From: Opitutales bacterium
Lineage (GTDB): Bacteria > Verrucomicrobiota > Verrucomicrobiia > Opitutales > Intestinicryptomonadaceae
NCBI GenBank assembly: GCA_015061945.1
Contig: SUVP01000001.1
Location: 62,001-126,000, forward strand
Length of the DNA: 64,000 nt
Reading direction: 5' to 3'
Shown here: one piece after another, positions 27,892 to 40,195 of the stretch
Position numbering within the stretch: the first letter of the stretch is position 1
Layout of the letters: every line of letters begins with the position of its first letter
The notes under the pieces: model-generated
Told to the model about the DNA's origin: nothing
The model's input: the letters and a program-made list of their open reading frames with translations, nothing else
Database searches by the model: none
Program-made: the position numbers and the translations under genes

Positions 27892-28230
27892 ATGAAGACA
27901 ATCTTCCAAAAAATCGCTGATGGTGAAATTCCAGCAAAAATCGTCTATCAAGATGATACTTGCGTAGCCATTCACGATATCAACCCACAAGCACCAACAC
28001 ACGTCCTGTTGTTCCCGACAAAACCGATTCCAAGAATCGCTGAAGCCGAAGATGCCGATGCTCAGATTCTCTCGCATCTGATGTTGACAGCACCGAAAGT
28101 CGCAAAATTATGCGGACTTGACGACGGATTCAGAATTGTCATCAATAACGGACTTATCGCTGGCGAAACTGTCCCACACTTGCATATTCATATTTTGGGC
28201 GGACGCCAACTGCACTGGCCTCCAGGTTGA
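27892..28230 (+). CDS. hinT: HIT family purine nucleoside phosphoramidase, HinT type
   Basis: This is a compact 112-residue HinT-like protein: IFQKIADGEIPAKIVYQDD at the N-terminus is the branch signature, and HLHIHILGGRQL holds the histidine triad. HinT hydrolyses AMP-lysine and other nucleoside phosphoramidates. It is a separate gene with its own terminator. Confidence 0.93.
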   Translation: MKTIFQKIADGEIPAKIVYQDDTCVAIHDINPQAPTHVLLFPTKPIPRIAEAEDADAQILSHLMLTAPKVAKLCGLDDGFRIVINNGLIAGETVPHLHIHILGGRQLHWPPG

Positions 28231-28249
28231 TATTTCTACCTTTTGCAAA

Positions 28250-28276
28250 GTCTCCGAAAATTCGGAGGCTTTTTTT
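28250..28276 (+). terminator. Terminator after hinT
   Basis: An 8-bp stem built on CTCCGA/TCGGAG with a four-base loop is followed by seven T's. Confidence 0.88.
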
Positions 28277-28352
28277 GTAAAATTGATGAAAAAAGGTGAT
28301 AAAAAAACTAAAAAAAGCTTGAAATAAAGAGGGATTTTTGAGGAAATAGAAG

Positions 28353-28458
28353 AAGGTCGGGCCCCATGCAATCTGTTGTTCGCCAACCCCGCCAGATTCG
28401 GAAGAAAGCAACGGTAACGATTCACCTGATGTGCAGTGGGTAACCTGACCCCTTTTTT
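28353..28458 (+). ncRNA. ffs: Signal recognition particle RNA, small (4.5S) bacterial type
   Basis: The closing helix pairs GGTCGGG (28355-28361) with CCTGACC (28444-28450). Inside, CCC...TGCA pairs with TGCA...GGG, and the tip carries the conserved helix-8 core: TTCGGAAGAA, a GGAA tetraloop on a UUC/GAA stem, with AGA opposite AGCA forming the asymmetric loop bound by Ffh. The RNA is about 100 bases with no Alu domain. CCCC followed by T-runs ends it and acts as terminator. It lies directly before uppS, whose ATG is at 28469. Confidence 0.9.
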
Positions 28459-28468
28459 ATTTTTTGTT

Positions 28469-29221
28469 ATGCCCAACACCACTAATATAGATACCACACC
28501 CGATAAGATTCCACAACATGTGGCAATCATAATGGACGGCAACGGGAGATGGGCTAAAGAACGCAATAAACCACGCGTTGAAGGACACTATCAAGGTGCA
28601 AAACAAATCGAAAAAGTTTTGCAATCGGCAAAAGATTGCGGGGTAAAATATATAACACTTTATGCGTTCTCATCTGAAAATTGGAATCGTCCAAAGGATG
28701 AAGTCGATGCGTTGATGTCGCTTTTGTTGGCATCAATCCAAGAAAATAGAAAACTTATTATCGAAAATAAAATTAGATTCCGCACAATCGGGAACATAGA
28801 AGAACTCCCACAAAATTGCGTCGAAGAAATACGCAAACTCGAAAACGATTCAAAAAATTTCACAGAACAAACTCTCGTATTGGCACTCAATTATGGTTCA
28901 CGAGACGAACTGGCAAGAGCCGTTTCAAAACTCGCAACAGATGTCGCTGACGGAAAAATTAAAGCGTCAGAAATAACGTACGAAAAAATCGCTGAAAATT
29001 TTGACACTGCCGATATTCCTGATCCCGACCTTATGATTCGTACATCGGGAGAAATGCGTTTGAGCAATTACCTAATGCTTCAATCAGCATACGCCGAACT
29101 TTATTTCACAAAAACATATTGGCCCGACTTCGGACACAAAGAATTTCTCGAAGCAATCCAAGAATACCAAAGGCGTGAACGCCGATACGGATTGACGGGT
29201 GAACAAATTAACGTCAAATAG
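28469..29221 (+). CDS. uppS: Undecaprenyl diphosphate synthase
   Basis: UppS makes the C55 lipid carrier for peptidoglycan and other envelope polymers. The 250-residue protein carries IIMDGNGRWA with catalytic Asp23 and, near the C-terminus, DLMIRTSGEMRLSNYLMLQSAYAE. An in-frame GTG at 28436 lies inside the SRP RNA and would add unconserved residues, so ATG 28469 is chosen. No ribosome site is visible; the leader is mostly the T-rich end of the SRP RNA terminator. First gene of the uppS-cdsA-dxr-rseP-ispG group. Confidence 0.94.
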   Translation: MPNTTNIDTTPDKIPQHVAIIMDGNGRWAKERNKPRVEGHYQGAKQIEKVLQSAKDCGVKYITLYAFSSENWNRPKDEVDALMSLLLASIQENRKLIIENKIRFRTIGNIEELPQNCVEEIRKLENDSKNFTEQTLVLALNYGSRDELARAVSKLATDVADGKIKASEITYEKIAENFDTADIPDPDLMIRTSGEMRLSNYLMLQSAYAELYFTKTYWPDFGHKEFLEAIQEYQRRERRYGLTGEQINVK

Positions 29222-29222
29222 T

Positions 29223-30065
29223 ATGGGCAAAAGAATATTCAGCACACTTCTACTTTGGGCAATCACTGCAATAACAATCATCTACGGAAAATCTTTTGGT
29301 TGGGCGATTTTAATCGCAATCCTCTCGGCAGGTACAATTAGCGAAGTCTGTGCGTTGCTCGAAAGAATCGGTTGCAAGCCGATGAGAAAAACTCTGCAAA
29401 TTTCAAATATTTTGATTTTTACAGGTGCAATCCTCAATGTGTTAAATGGCTCAATTATAGTTGGCGGAGTCTTTGCATTTGCAATCTGTGCAATAGCAAT
29501 AGCAATCTCAATTTTAAAAGATCCGTATGGGGACTATCCTAAAAAAACTGCCCTGCCCACAATTCTAACTCTGTTGGCAGTGCCATTTACACTCCACTGG
29601 CTTGTGCTTATGGGAACTTGCTTTGCAAACTTGAGTGCATACACAGGAGTAATTATCGCAATATGGATTGTCGCAACGGCAAAATTTTCTGACGTGGGAG
29701 CATACGTTATCGGAGCATCATTTGGTAGACATAAGATGTCGCCAACAATCAGCCCAAATAAAACGTGGGAAGGTGCTGTTGGCGGACTAATCTCATCGGC
29801 GTTGATGTCGGGAATTATTTTCGGATTTGCGACAGAAATTCTCCCGAAAGAAATCACACTTGCAGAAGCAATGTTTGCTGGTGTCGTGATTGGTGCTGTT
29901 GCAATCGTCTCAGACTTGCTTGAATCTGTTTTAAAACGCAAAGCCGATATAAAAGATTCTGGCAAATTCATACCCGGAATCGGCGGTGCACTCGACTTGG
30001 CAGACTCACTTTTACTCGCAAGCCCAACAGGCTTTATTCTAATCTGGATAATGTTATCGTTATGA
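29223..30065 (+). CDS. cdsA: Phosphatidate cytidylyltransferase
   Basis: CdsA makes CDP-diacylglycerol, the precursor of membrane phospholipids. The 280-residue protein is almost entirely membrane-spanning with about eight segments. The family signature is clear: KFSDVGAYVIGASFGRHK, then SPNKTWEGAVGG, and SDLLESVLKRKADIKDSGKF with the metal-binding SD. The ATG at 29223 lies one base after the uppS stop; the end overlaps dxr by ATGA. Confidence 0.94.
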   Translation: MGKRIFSTLLLWAITAITIIYGKSFGWAILIAILSAGTISEVCALLERIGCKPMRKTLQISNILIFTGAILNVLNGSIIVGGVFAFAICAIAIAISILKDPYGDYPKKTALPTILTLLAVPFTLHWLVLMGTCFANLSAYTGVIIAIWIVATAKFSDVGAYVIGASFGRHKMSPTISPNKTWEGAVGGLISSALMSGIIFGFATEILPKEITLAEAMFAGVVIGAVAIVSDLLESVLKRKADIKDSGKFIPGIGGALDLADSLLLASPTGFILIWIMLSL

Positions 30066-31225
30066 AAACAAAAAATTTGACTATACTCGGAGCTACCGGC
30101 TCTATCGGTGATAACACACTTGAAGTTGTGCGTGGGAATCGCGATAGACTCAATGTTGTCGGAATAGCTGGCAATAAAAATTATCAAAAGCTCGCAAAAA
30201 TTGCCGATGAATTTGACGTGAAAAATGTCGGCATTTACGATGAGAAAACTTTTAACGAAGCAAAAGAATCAGGCTTGTTTAAAGGTCGCAATCTCGTATT
30301 GGGTGCCGAAGGATTGACAGAAATTGCGTGTCTGCCCGAAGCCGATACGACAGTCGCAGCAGTAGTCGGTACGACGGCTCTCAAGCCGACCTTGTCTGCA
30401 ATCGAAGCTGGTAAAGATATTGCACTTGCCAACAAAGAACTTCTCGTTATGGCTGGAAAATTCGTTATGGGTAGTGCAAAACGTAAAGGCGTAAAAATGC
30501 TCCCGCTCGATTCCGAACACAACGCAATTTTCCAATGTCTACAAGGCGAAAGAAAAGAAGATATCGCAAAACTTTTGATTACCGCATCAGGTGGAATGTT
30601 CCGAGATTATACGCCTGAACAAATGCTTACAATCACTCCCGAACAGGCACTCAAACATCCAAATTGGAATATGGGTCCAAAGGTTACGATTGACTCGTCA
30701 ACGCTTGCAAATAAAGGCTTGGAAGTTATCGAAGCTCGCTGGCTTTTTGATGTAGATGCTGATAAAATCCAAGTAGTAGTTCAAAAAGATAGCCTTGTAC
30801 ACTCGATGGTTCAATTTGTCGATGGTTCGGTTGTTGCACATCTTTCTCCGCCATCAATGACCTTTGCAATTTCGCATAGTTTGCTTTGCCCTGAACGTGG
30901 TAAAAATGTTCGCGAACCAATCGATTTCACAAAACCATTCGCAATAGATTTCCGTCCACCAAATACGGAATTGTTCCCTTGCTTAAAACACGCCTTTTCG
31001 GCACTTCGTGCAGGCGGTACGGCAACAACAGTGTTCAATGCATCAAACGAAGTTGCAGTGGATTACTTCATCAAAGGAAAATTGCCTTGGATAAAAATTG
31101 CGACAGTCGTCGGCAAAACACTCGAAGCGACACAAGCAATAGATCCACAAAATCTCGACGAAGTTCTCGACGCCGACGCAGAAGCTCGTGTAAAGGCGTC
31201 AGAAATAGCACAGGCTATCGCATAA
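30062..31225 (+). CDS. dxr: 1-deoxy-D-xylulose 5-phosphate reductoisomerase
   Basis: Dxr performs the first committed step of the MEP isoprenoid pathway, making MEP with NADPH. The 387-residue protein has the nucleotide-binding GATGSIGDNT at 10-19, ANKELLV, LPLDSEHNAIFQ with the metal-binding acidic residues, ASGGMFRD and a C-terminal helical domain. The dxr-rseP-ispG order brings two MEP enzymes together, and UppS uses the product line. Confidence 0.95.
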   Translation: MKTKNLTILGATGSIGDNTLEVVRGNRDRLNVVGIAGNKNYQKLAKIADEFDVKNVGIYDEKTFNEAKESGLFKGRNLVLGAEGLTEIACLPEADTTVAAVVGTTALKPTLSAIEAGKDIALANKELLVMAGKFVMGSAKRKGVKMLPLDSEHNAIFQCLQGERKEDIAKLLITASGGMFRDYTPEQMLTITPEQALKHPNWNMGPKVTIDSSTLANKGLEVIEARWLFDVDADKIQVVVQKDSLVHSMVQFVDGSVVAHLSPPSMTFAISHSLLCPERGKNVREPIDFTKPFAIDFRPPNTELFPCLKHAFSALRAGGTATTVFNASNEVAVDYFIKGKLPWIKIATVVGKTLEATQAIDPQNLDEVLDADAEARVKASEIAQAIA

Positions 31226-31226
31226 G

Positions 31227-33005
31227 ATGGGTGATTTTGGCAACATATTTTCAAACACTTGGGCATTCATTTTAGTGATGCTGTTTTTCGGTGGCTCGAT
31301 TTTCGTACACGAGTTCGGACACTATCTTGCAGCGAGAATGCGTGGTCTTAAAGTCTTGCGATTTTCAATCGGCTTCGGTCCGAGAATCTTCCAATGGACT
31401 GGCAAGGACGGTTGTGTTTATATAATATCATTGCTCCCATTTGGCGGATACGTCGCCCTTCCCCAGCTCGCAGATATGGGAGCTCTTGAAGGTGGGAATG
31501 ACGAGGAACACAAAAAACTTAGAGACTTACCCAAAGCATCGTGTGCCGATAAAATCATAGTAAGCGTTGCTGGAGCATTTTTTAATGTCTTGTTTGCAAT
31601 CGTCTTGGCTACGATAGTTTGGATAGTCGGAATCCCGAAAAATTCAGCATACGAAACAAATGTTGTCGGGTTTGTACCTGAAACAATTTCAAATATAGAC
31701 GGTACAAAAATCGCATGCCCTGCAAAACAAGCTGGTATAAAAGTTGGCGACAAAATTCTTTCTATCGACGGACACGATGTAAAAGATTTTTCAGAAGTTA
31801 TCGAGCTTGTCGCAATCGGTGCGGGTCGCACAAAAGACGGCAAACCATCGAGCATTTTTAAAATCGAAAGAGACGGAAAAATTTTTGATATAGAAGTTTT
31901 GCCACAACTGATAAAAACAAATTTATCAACTGGCGATGAAATCCGTATGGTAGGCATCACACCTGCGTTGACAATGCAAGTTGCCCAAGTTATGCAAAAT
32001 TCGCCAGCAGAAAAATTCGGCATAAAAAAAGGCGATATCGTTGTAGAATTTAACGGACTCAAACTTTACTCGAACGCACATTTGGGAGAATGCTTGAATA
32101 ATCTTAAATCCGAAGAAAAAGCAAAGATATCGGTCTTGCGAGACGGCAAAAAAGTCGTACTTGAAATATTGCCAAAGAAAATTCAAATCACAAAGGCACT
32201 CGCAACAATCGCAACAAAATCGGGAGATACTTTAGAGCTTTTTATATCCAACAAAAACAATCAAAAATCAGAGATAGGAATCCCCAAAATTTATACCGCA
32301 ACAAAGTCTGATTCCCTCGCAAAAATAAAAGTAGGCGACGTTGTCTGCGATGTAAATGGAAAACAAATCGACTCGCTTGAAGCACTTAAAAACGTTATCG
32401 AAAAATCGAAAAATTCAGCGATAAAATTTTCAATGGCACACCCTGATGGCGAGATTTTCGACCTAATTTTAAGCTCTCCACTTTCGGTAAAAATAAATCC
32501 ACCTACTACAAAAACTATGCTCGGCTATTCGATTATCCCACAAAAAATAATTTCGCATCCGTCGATAATCGAACAATTCTCCGATAGCATAGAACGCACA
32601 ATCAACGCACTTTCAAGTTTGATAAATCCTAAAAGCGATGTCGGCATAAAAAGTTTGGCTGGTCCAGTAGATATTGGTCGAGTAATTTATCAACTCTCGC
32701 TTACCGATTTTATGTTGGTAATTTCGTTTGCAGTACTGCTGAATGTCAATTTGGCGTTTTTGAATTTGTTGCCAATTCCAGTGCTTGATGGCGGACACAT
32801 ACTTTTTGCAATCATAGAAAAATTGCGTGGCAAACCACTTCCACCAAACTTTTTTGCAACAATACAAGTAGGCTTTACAATTTTGTTTATATCGTTAATG
32901 TTTTACATAGTCTTTTACGGATTTATGCGTTGGGACGGCGACGCTCAACTCGAAAACGAAGAAGATGTAAATGCTGAATATTACATAAAAGATTTATCGT
33001 TTTAA
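31227..33005 (+). CDS. rseP: Site-2 protease RseP with three PDZ-like domains
   Basis: RseP cleaves membrane-embedded anti-sigma factors and signal peptides. The zinc motif HEFGH is at 28-32 in the first membrane segment, and the third ligand is in LLPIPVLDGGH with Asp521. At 592 residues the protein is longer than E. coli RseP (450). The extra length is a third periplasmic PDZ-like unit: one around 150-215 (AGIKVGDKILSIDG), one around 235-320 (FGIKKGDIVVEFNG), and one around 345-415 (AKIKVGDVVCDVNG). A short gap separates it from dxr. Confidence 0.93.
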   Translation: MGDFGNIFSNTWAFILVMLFFGGSIFVHEFGHYLAARMRGLKVLRFSIGFGPRIFQWTGKDGCVYIISLLPFGGYVALPQLADMGALEGGNDEEHKKLRDLPKASCADKIIVSVAGAFFNVLFAIVLATIVWIVGIPKNSAYETNVVGFVPETISNIDGTKIACPAKQAGIKVGDKILSIDGHDVKDFSEVIELVAIGAGRTKDGKPSSIFKIERDGKIFDIEVLPQLIKTNLSTGDEIRMVGITPALTMQVAQVMQNSPAEKFGIKKGDIVVEFNGLKLYSNAHLGECLNNLKSEEKAKISVLRDGKKVVLEILPKKIQITKALATIATKSGDTLELFISNKNNQKSEIGIPKIYTATKSDSLAKIKVGDVVCDVNGKQIDSLEALKNVIEKSKNSAIKFSMAHPDGEIFDLILSSPLSVKINPPTTKTMLGYSIIPQKIISHPSIIEQFSDSIERTINALSSLINPKSDVGIKSLAGPVDIGRVIYQLSLTDFMLVISFAVLLNVNLAFLNLLPIPVLDGGHILFAIIEKLRGKPLPPNFFATIQVGFTILFISLMFYIVFYGFMRWDGDAQLENEEDVNAEYYIKDLSF

Positions 33006-33008
33006 ATT

Positions 33009-34820
33009 ATGGACAATTACTGCATATCAAGATTCAACACAGTTAGAACTCCTACAACCGAAGTACAAGTAGGCAATGTCAAGATTGGCGGAAACAATCC
33101 GATTGTCGTGCAATCGATGACAAACACCAAAACACAAGATGTTGAAGGTTCAGTGAAACAGTGCATACAGCTCGCTGAGGCTGGTTGCCAAATTATTCGT
33201 CTGACAGCACAAAATCTCGAAGCTGCGAGAGCGTTGGGCGATATCTCAAAAAAATTCCGAGCATCAGGCTTTGAAACACCACTCGTTGCCGATATTCACT
33301 TTCTCCCGCAGACAGCAATGGAAGCAGTTGAACACGTCGAAAAAATCCGTGTCAACCCAGGGAATTTCACAGATAAAAGACTCGACGGCAAGTTGGAATA
33401 TACCGACGCTGAATACGAAGCAGAACTCGATAAAGTTCGCGAAAAATTCACACCACTTGTCTTGCGTTGCAAAGAGCTTGGCAGAGCACTTCGCATAGGT
33501 ACAAACCACGGCTCGCTTTCAGACAGAATCCGTTTGCGTTATGGCGACACATCGTTTGGTATGGTCGAGGCAGCGTTTGAGTTTGCACGCATTTGTCGTG
33601 ATTTAAATTTCCACAACTTTGTGTTCTCATTTAAAGCGAGCAACACACGTATTATGACACAAACATATCGCCTTGCTTCAAAAATGATGAAAGAAGAAGG
33701 TTTCTCATATCCACTGCACCTCGGTGTTACAGAAGCTGGGTTCGGCACAGAAGCACGCATAAAAAGTGCAATGGGTATTGGTGGTCTGCTCTTTGACGGC
33801 TTGGGCGACACAATCCGTGTATCGCTGACAGAAGATCCAGTTGAAGAAGTTCCAGTCGGCTTGGATATCGCTCGTTTGGTCGATAAAATTAGAGCTGAAA
33901 AAGCAGTAGAATCGAAAGACGAAGGAATAGATTTTTACACATATTCACGTCGAGAAACAATCTCGCTTGCAGACGGAAAAATCGGCGGGAACGCAGTTCC
34001 TGCAGTCGCATCATTTGGCGATTCAGCTGAAGCCGATTTCAAATTTGAAAATGGCGAAGCACAAATCAATGGTGACAAAAAAATCGCAATCAAAGAATAC
34101 ACATCGCCAGAAGAACTCGAAAAAGATTTTGAAAAATACGATACAATCGCAGTAAAAATCGCAGTTGCAAACATCGCAAAATTTGCCGATGTAGCGAAGT
34201 CGAAGAACGTAGTATTTGTCGTTCCTCAACCAGTAGGTAATCGCAATTTTGTGGGCGAAGCACGTATGCTTGTTGCAACACTCAAAGAACTCGGATTAAA
34301 CAATCCAGTCTGGTTGAAGTTCGACTCCGATATGCTCATTAACAAAGATGTCGATGAACTTTCAAAACTCAACGAAGCATCAATATTTATCGGTTCGTTG
34401 ATGGCAGACGGAATCGGCGACATCGTTTCAGTAGAAATTTGCGACGACGCAAAGAAGAACGCAGAATATGCCCTTGCAATCTTGCAAGGTGCCCGTGCAA
34501 GACGTTCTCGTGCAGAATATATCGCTTGCCCAAGTTGTGGCAGAACACTCTATAACATCCAAGAAGCAGCGTCAAAGATTCAAGAAGCCACACAACACCT
34601 CAAAGACGTTACAATCGCCGTTATGGGCTGTATCGTAAATGGTCCTGGTGAAATGGCAGATGCTGACTTTGGATATGTCGGTGGAGCTCCAGGGAAAATC
34701 AACCTTTATAAAGGCAAAAAATGCCTCGAAGTGAACATTCCGCAAGAAGAATCAATCCAACGTTTGATAGAGCTGATAAAAGCGGAAGGAAGATGGATTG
34801 ACCCACCCTCAAAAAGTTAA
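33009..34820 (+). CDS. ispG: 4-hydroxy-3-methylbut-2-enyl diphosphate synthase, long form
   Basis: IspG (GcpE) reduces MEcPP to HMBPP using a [4Fe-4S] cluster, the sixth step of the MEP pathway. The 603-residue chain is the three-domain form known from plants, Chlamydiae and Bacteroidetes: TIM barrel (about 1-290, VQSMTNTKTQDVEGSVKQC), an inserted domain (about 300-480), and the cluster domain. Cluster ligands are Cys507, Cys510, Cys541 and Glu548 in ACPSCGRT and GCIVNGPGE. The insert is rich in Ala/Lys/Glu and less conserved. It ends the operon before a terminator. Confidence 0.95.
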   Translation: MDNYCISRFNTVRTPTTEVQVGNVKIGGNNPIVVQSMTNTKTQDVEGSVKQCIQLAEAGCQIIRLTAQNLEAARALGDISKKFRASGFETPLVADIHFLPQTAMEAVEHVEKIRVNPGNFTDKRLDGKLEYTDAEYEAELDKVREKFTPLVLRCKELGRALRIGTNHGSLSDRIRLRYGDTSFGMVEAAFEFARICRDLNFHNFVFSFKASNTRIMTQTYRLASKMMKEEGFSYPLHLGVTEAGFGTEARIKSAMGIGGLLFDGLGDTIRVSLTEDPVEEVPVGLDIARLVDKIRAEKAVESKDEGIDFYTYSRRETISLADGKIGGNAVPAVASFGDSAEADFKFENGEAQINGDKKIAIKEYTSPEELEKDFEKYDTIAVKIAVANIAKFADVAKSKNVVFVVPQPVGNRNFVGEARMLVATLKELGLNNPVWLKFDSDMLINKDVDELSKLNEASIFIGSLMADGIGDIVSVEICDDAKKNAEYALAILQGARARRSRAEYIACPSCGRTLYNIQEAASKIQEATQHLKDVTIAVMGCIVNGPGEMADADFGYVGGAPGKINLYKGKKCLEVNIPQEESIQRLIELIKAEGRWIDPPSKS

Positions 34821-34838
34821 GATTTAAGCACACAAAAA

Positions 34839-34875
34839 ACGTCGATTTTCAAGCGAAAAAATCGGCGTTTTTTTT
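34839..34875 (+). terminator. Terminator after ispG
   Basis: An 11-bp stem (ACGTCGATTTT with AAAATCGGCGT, one G-T pair) with an 8-base loop and an eight-T run. Confidence 0.9.
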
Positions 34876-34896
34876 GCATTTTTTTAACTAAAAGTA

Positions 34897-34925
34897 TTGC
34901 ATAAAAGGAGGCGTCGGTTTATATT
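34897..34925 (+). promoter_or_regulatory. Strong sigma70 promoter for gyrB-gyrA
   Basis: TTGCAT and TATATT are exactly 17 bases apart, 5/6 and 4/6 matches, lying between the ispG terminator and gyrB. The start would be about 34932, giving a leader of about 210 bases. Confidence 0.55.
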
Positions 34926-37632
<2,707 letters not shown>

Positions 37633-37650
37633 TAGAAAGGGATTTTTAAA

Positions 37651-40140
37651 ATGTATACAGAAAACGAAAAAATTATTGAATCGAGCATTACGCAAATTAT
37701 GCAAAGTGCGTATATCGACTACTCGATGTCGGTTATTATCTCACGTGCTTTGCCCGATGCAAGAGACGGCTTGAAACCAGTGCAACGCCGAGTTCTCTAC
37801 GCTATGCTTCGCGAAGGTTTGCTCCACAACAGAGCATTCGACAAGTGTGCTGGTGTTGTAGGCGAAGTTCTTAAAAACTACCACCCACACGGCGACTCGT
37901 CAGTTTACGATACGCTCACACGCTTGGCTCAAGACTGGGTGATGCGTTATCCGCTCGTTATGCCACAAGGCAACTTCGGTTCAATCGAAGGCGACTCTCC
38001 CGCTGCATATCGTTATACAGAATGTAAACTCGCAGAACTTGCTGAAGACCTTATGGACGATATCGATAGCGACACTGTCGACTTTGTCCCAAATTATAAG
38101 GAAACAACAACAGAACCATCTGTTCTCCCATCGGCACTCCCTGCTCTCTTGATGAATGGGTCAACAGGTATTGCTGTCGGTATGACAACAAATATTCCGC
38201 CACACAACTTGAACGAACTCATCGACGGAATTTGTATGCTCATCGATAATCCAGCAACTCCGATTACCGACTTGATGAATGTAATTAAAGGTCCAGACTT
38301 CCCAACAGGTGGCGTCATCGTTGGCAAGAACGGAATCGAAAGTTATATGAAGACAGGTCGTGGAATCGTAAAAGTTCGTGGCGTTGCAACTGTCGAAGAA
38401 TTGAAAAATGGCAAGGAACAAATTGTCATCACAGAAATTCCATACAATGTAAATCGCAACACTTTGGTTGAAAATATCGCAAATTTGGTGAGTGAAAAAG
38501 TCCTCACAGAAGTTAGCGATATTCGCAATGAGTCCGACGAAAACACACGAGTTGTAATAGAACTCAAACGTGGCGAAGCACCTCGTGTTGTGCTGAATAA
38601 ACTCTTCAAACATACACAACTCGAAGCATCGTTCGGTGTGATTATGCTTGCACTCGACAAACGCAAGCCAAAGCAAATGAACATCAAAGAAATGCTCGAA
38701 TGCTACATCGAACACCGACGTGAAGTTATCTACCGTCGCACTGCATTCTTGCTCCGCAAGGCAGAAGATAGAGCTCACATCTTGGAAGGCTACAAGATTG
38801 CACTCAATAATCTTGACGACTTCATTAAGATTATTCGTGCATCGAAAGACCGTGAAGAAGCTCGCAATTCTTTGATGGCAAAATATCCACTTTCGGAACG
38901 CCAAGCTAACGCAATTCTCGATTTGCGACTCCACCAATTAACAGGTCTCGAACGAGAAAAAATCGAGCAAGAATATATGGAATTGATGCGACTCATCGAA
39001 GAGTATCGCTCAATTCTCGCAAACGAAAAGAAACTCCTTGCTGTAATCAAAAAAGAACTTATGGCAATGAGTGAAAAATACCATTCAGAACGTCGCACGC
39101 AACTCATCGCAGCAGAAGGCGAATTCAGAATGGAAGACGTTATCGCAAACGAAGGTTGCATTATTAGCGTGTCTCACAACGGCTTTATCAAACGCACTGG
39201 CGTAAGTGCATATCGCTCGCAAAAGCGTGGTGGTAAGGGTGTAATTGGCAGTGGTCAATACGATGAAGACTTTATCGAACACATCTTCACTGCGTCAACT
39301 CACGACTCCATTATGTTCTGTATGAACGACGGCAGAGTCTATGTTGAAAAGGTTTACGAAATCCCAGAAGGTTCACGCACATCAAAGGGTCGTTCAATAA
39401 AGAACGTTCTCGATTTGAAAGCAGACGAAAAAGTAGCTGCAATGATTTGCGTAAAGAGTCTCGACGACGACAAGCACGCACTCATTATGGCAACAAAAAA
39501 TGGTGTTGTTAAGAAGACCGTTCTTTCTGAATATAAAAATTGCCGTAAGGGTGGAATCATCGGTATTAACCTTGACGAAGGCGATGACCTCATCGGCGTA
39601 GTTCTCGTCGAACAAGACGCTGAAGTTGTCCTTATAACACACGCTGGTATGTCGATTAGATTCAATGAGTCCGACTTGAGAGCTCAAGGCAGAAGTACAC
39701 GCGGTGTTCGTGGTGTAACACTCAAGAAAGATAACGACTGCGTAAAAGCTATCGTTGTTGTCGACCCATCGGCAACATTGCTTATCGCTGGCGAACTCGG
39801 ACAAGGTAAACGCTCGAGCTACGATGAATATCGTGTACAAAACCGTGGTGGTTCAGGTGTGATTGCAATCAAAACCCATGGCGTTGCCGGTGCTTTGTCT
39901 GTTCACGAAGACGACGAAATTATGATGTTCACACATGGCGGACAAGCAGTTCGCTCGCCTGTCAAGGATGTCCGTGTTATCGGCAGAACAACACAAGGGG
40001 TAAGACTTATCAACCTCGCTGAAGGCGATAAGCTCATCGGAATCTGCCGTATCGTAGATATCAAAGATAGCGACACCAACGCTTCTGTTGATACATCAAA
40101 CGATGCTCCAGACGGTGCTGACGCTCAAATTCAAGAATAA
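37651..40140 (+). CDS. gyrA: DNA gyrase subunit A
   Basis: The 829-residue subunit aligns with E. coli numbering at its start: Ser83 and Asp87 in HGDSSVYD, the usual quinolone-sensitive residues, and catalytic Tyr122 in YRYTE. The GyrA-box QKRGGKG opens the C-terminal DNA-wrapping propeller, so this is gyrase and not topoisomerase IV ParC. A ribosome site AGAAAGGGA precedes the ATG. A strong terminator follows. Confidence 0.97.
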   Translation: MYTENEKIIESSITQIMQSAYIDYSMSVIISRALPDARDGLKPVQRRVLYAMLREGLLHNRAFDKCAGVVGEVLKNYHPHGDSSVYDTLTRLAQDWVMRYPLVMPQGNFGSIEGDSPAAYRYTECKLAELAEDLMDDIDSDTVDFVPNYKETTTEPSVLPSALPALLMNGSTGIAVGMTTNIPPHNLNELIDGICMLIDNPATPITDLMNVIKGPDFPTGGVIVGKNGIESYMKTGRGIVKVRGVATVEELKNGKEQIVITEIPYNVNRNTLVENIANLVSEKVLTEVSDIRNESDENTRVVIELKRGEAPRVVLNKLFKHTQLEASFGVIMLALDKRKPKQMNIKEMLECYIEHRREVIYRRTAFLLRKAEDRAHILEGYKIALNNLDDFIKIIRASKDREEARNSLMAKYPLSERQANAILDLRLHQLTGLEREKIEQEYMELMRLIEEYRSILANEKKLLAVIKKELMAMSEKYHSERRTQLIAAEGEFRMEDVIANEGCIISVSHNGFIKRTGVSAYRSQKRGGKGVIGSGQYDEDFIEHIFTASTHDSIMFCMNDGRVYVEKVYEIPEGSRTSKGRSIKNVLDLKADEKVAAMICVKSLDDDKHALIMATKNGVVKKTVLSEYKNCRKGGIIGINLDEGDDLIGVVLVEQDAEVVLITHAGMSIRFNESDLRAQGRSTRGVRGVTLKKDNDCVKAIVVVDPSATLLIAGELGQGKRSSYDEYRVQNRGGSGVIAIKTHGVAGALSVHEDDEIMMFTHGGQAVRSPVKDVRVIGRTTQGVRLINLAEGDKLIGICRIVDIKDSDTNASVDTSNDAPDGADAQIQE

Positions 40141-40160
40141 AAACTTGCAAAAAAATCAAA

Positions 40161-40191
40161 AGCGGAGAACGTAAAATTCTCCGCTTTTTTT
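40161..40191 (+). terminator. Terminator after gyrA
   Basis: AGCGGAGAA and TTCTCCGCT form a 9-bp stem with a 7-base loop, then seven T's. The next ATG is five bases beyond. Confidence 0.92.
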
Positions 40192-40195
40192 ATAG

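Noticed and set aside
28436-28468. GTG start for uppS at 28436
   Set aside because: It lies inside the SRP RNA, and the added residues are not like UppS N-termini.
28108-28566. 152-codon minus-strand frame across the SRP RNA
   Set aside because: It runs across hinT, a terminator, the structured RNA and uppS; the RNA and the two genes explain the region.
38161-38937. 258-codon open frame antisense to gyrA
   Set aside because: It lies fully inside gyrA, has an unlikely Cys/Phe/Asn-rich composition and mirrors the codon pattern of the real gene.
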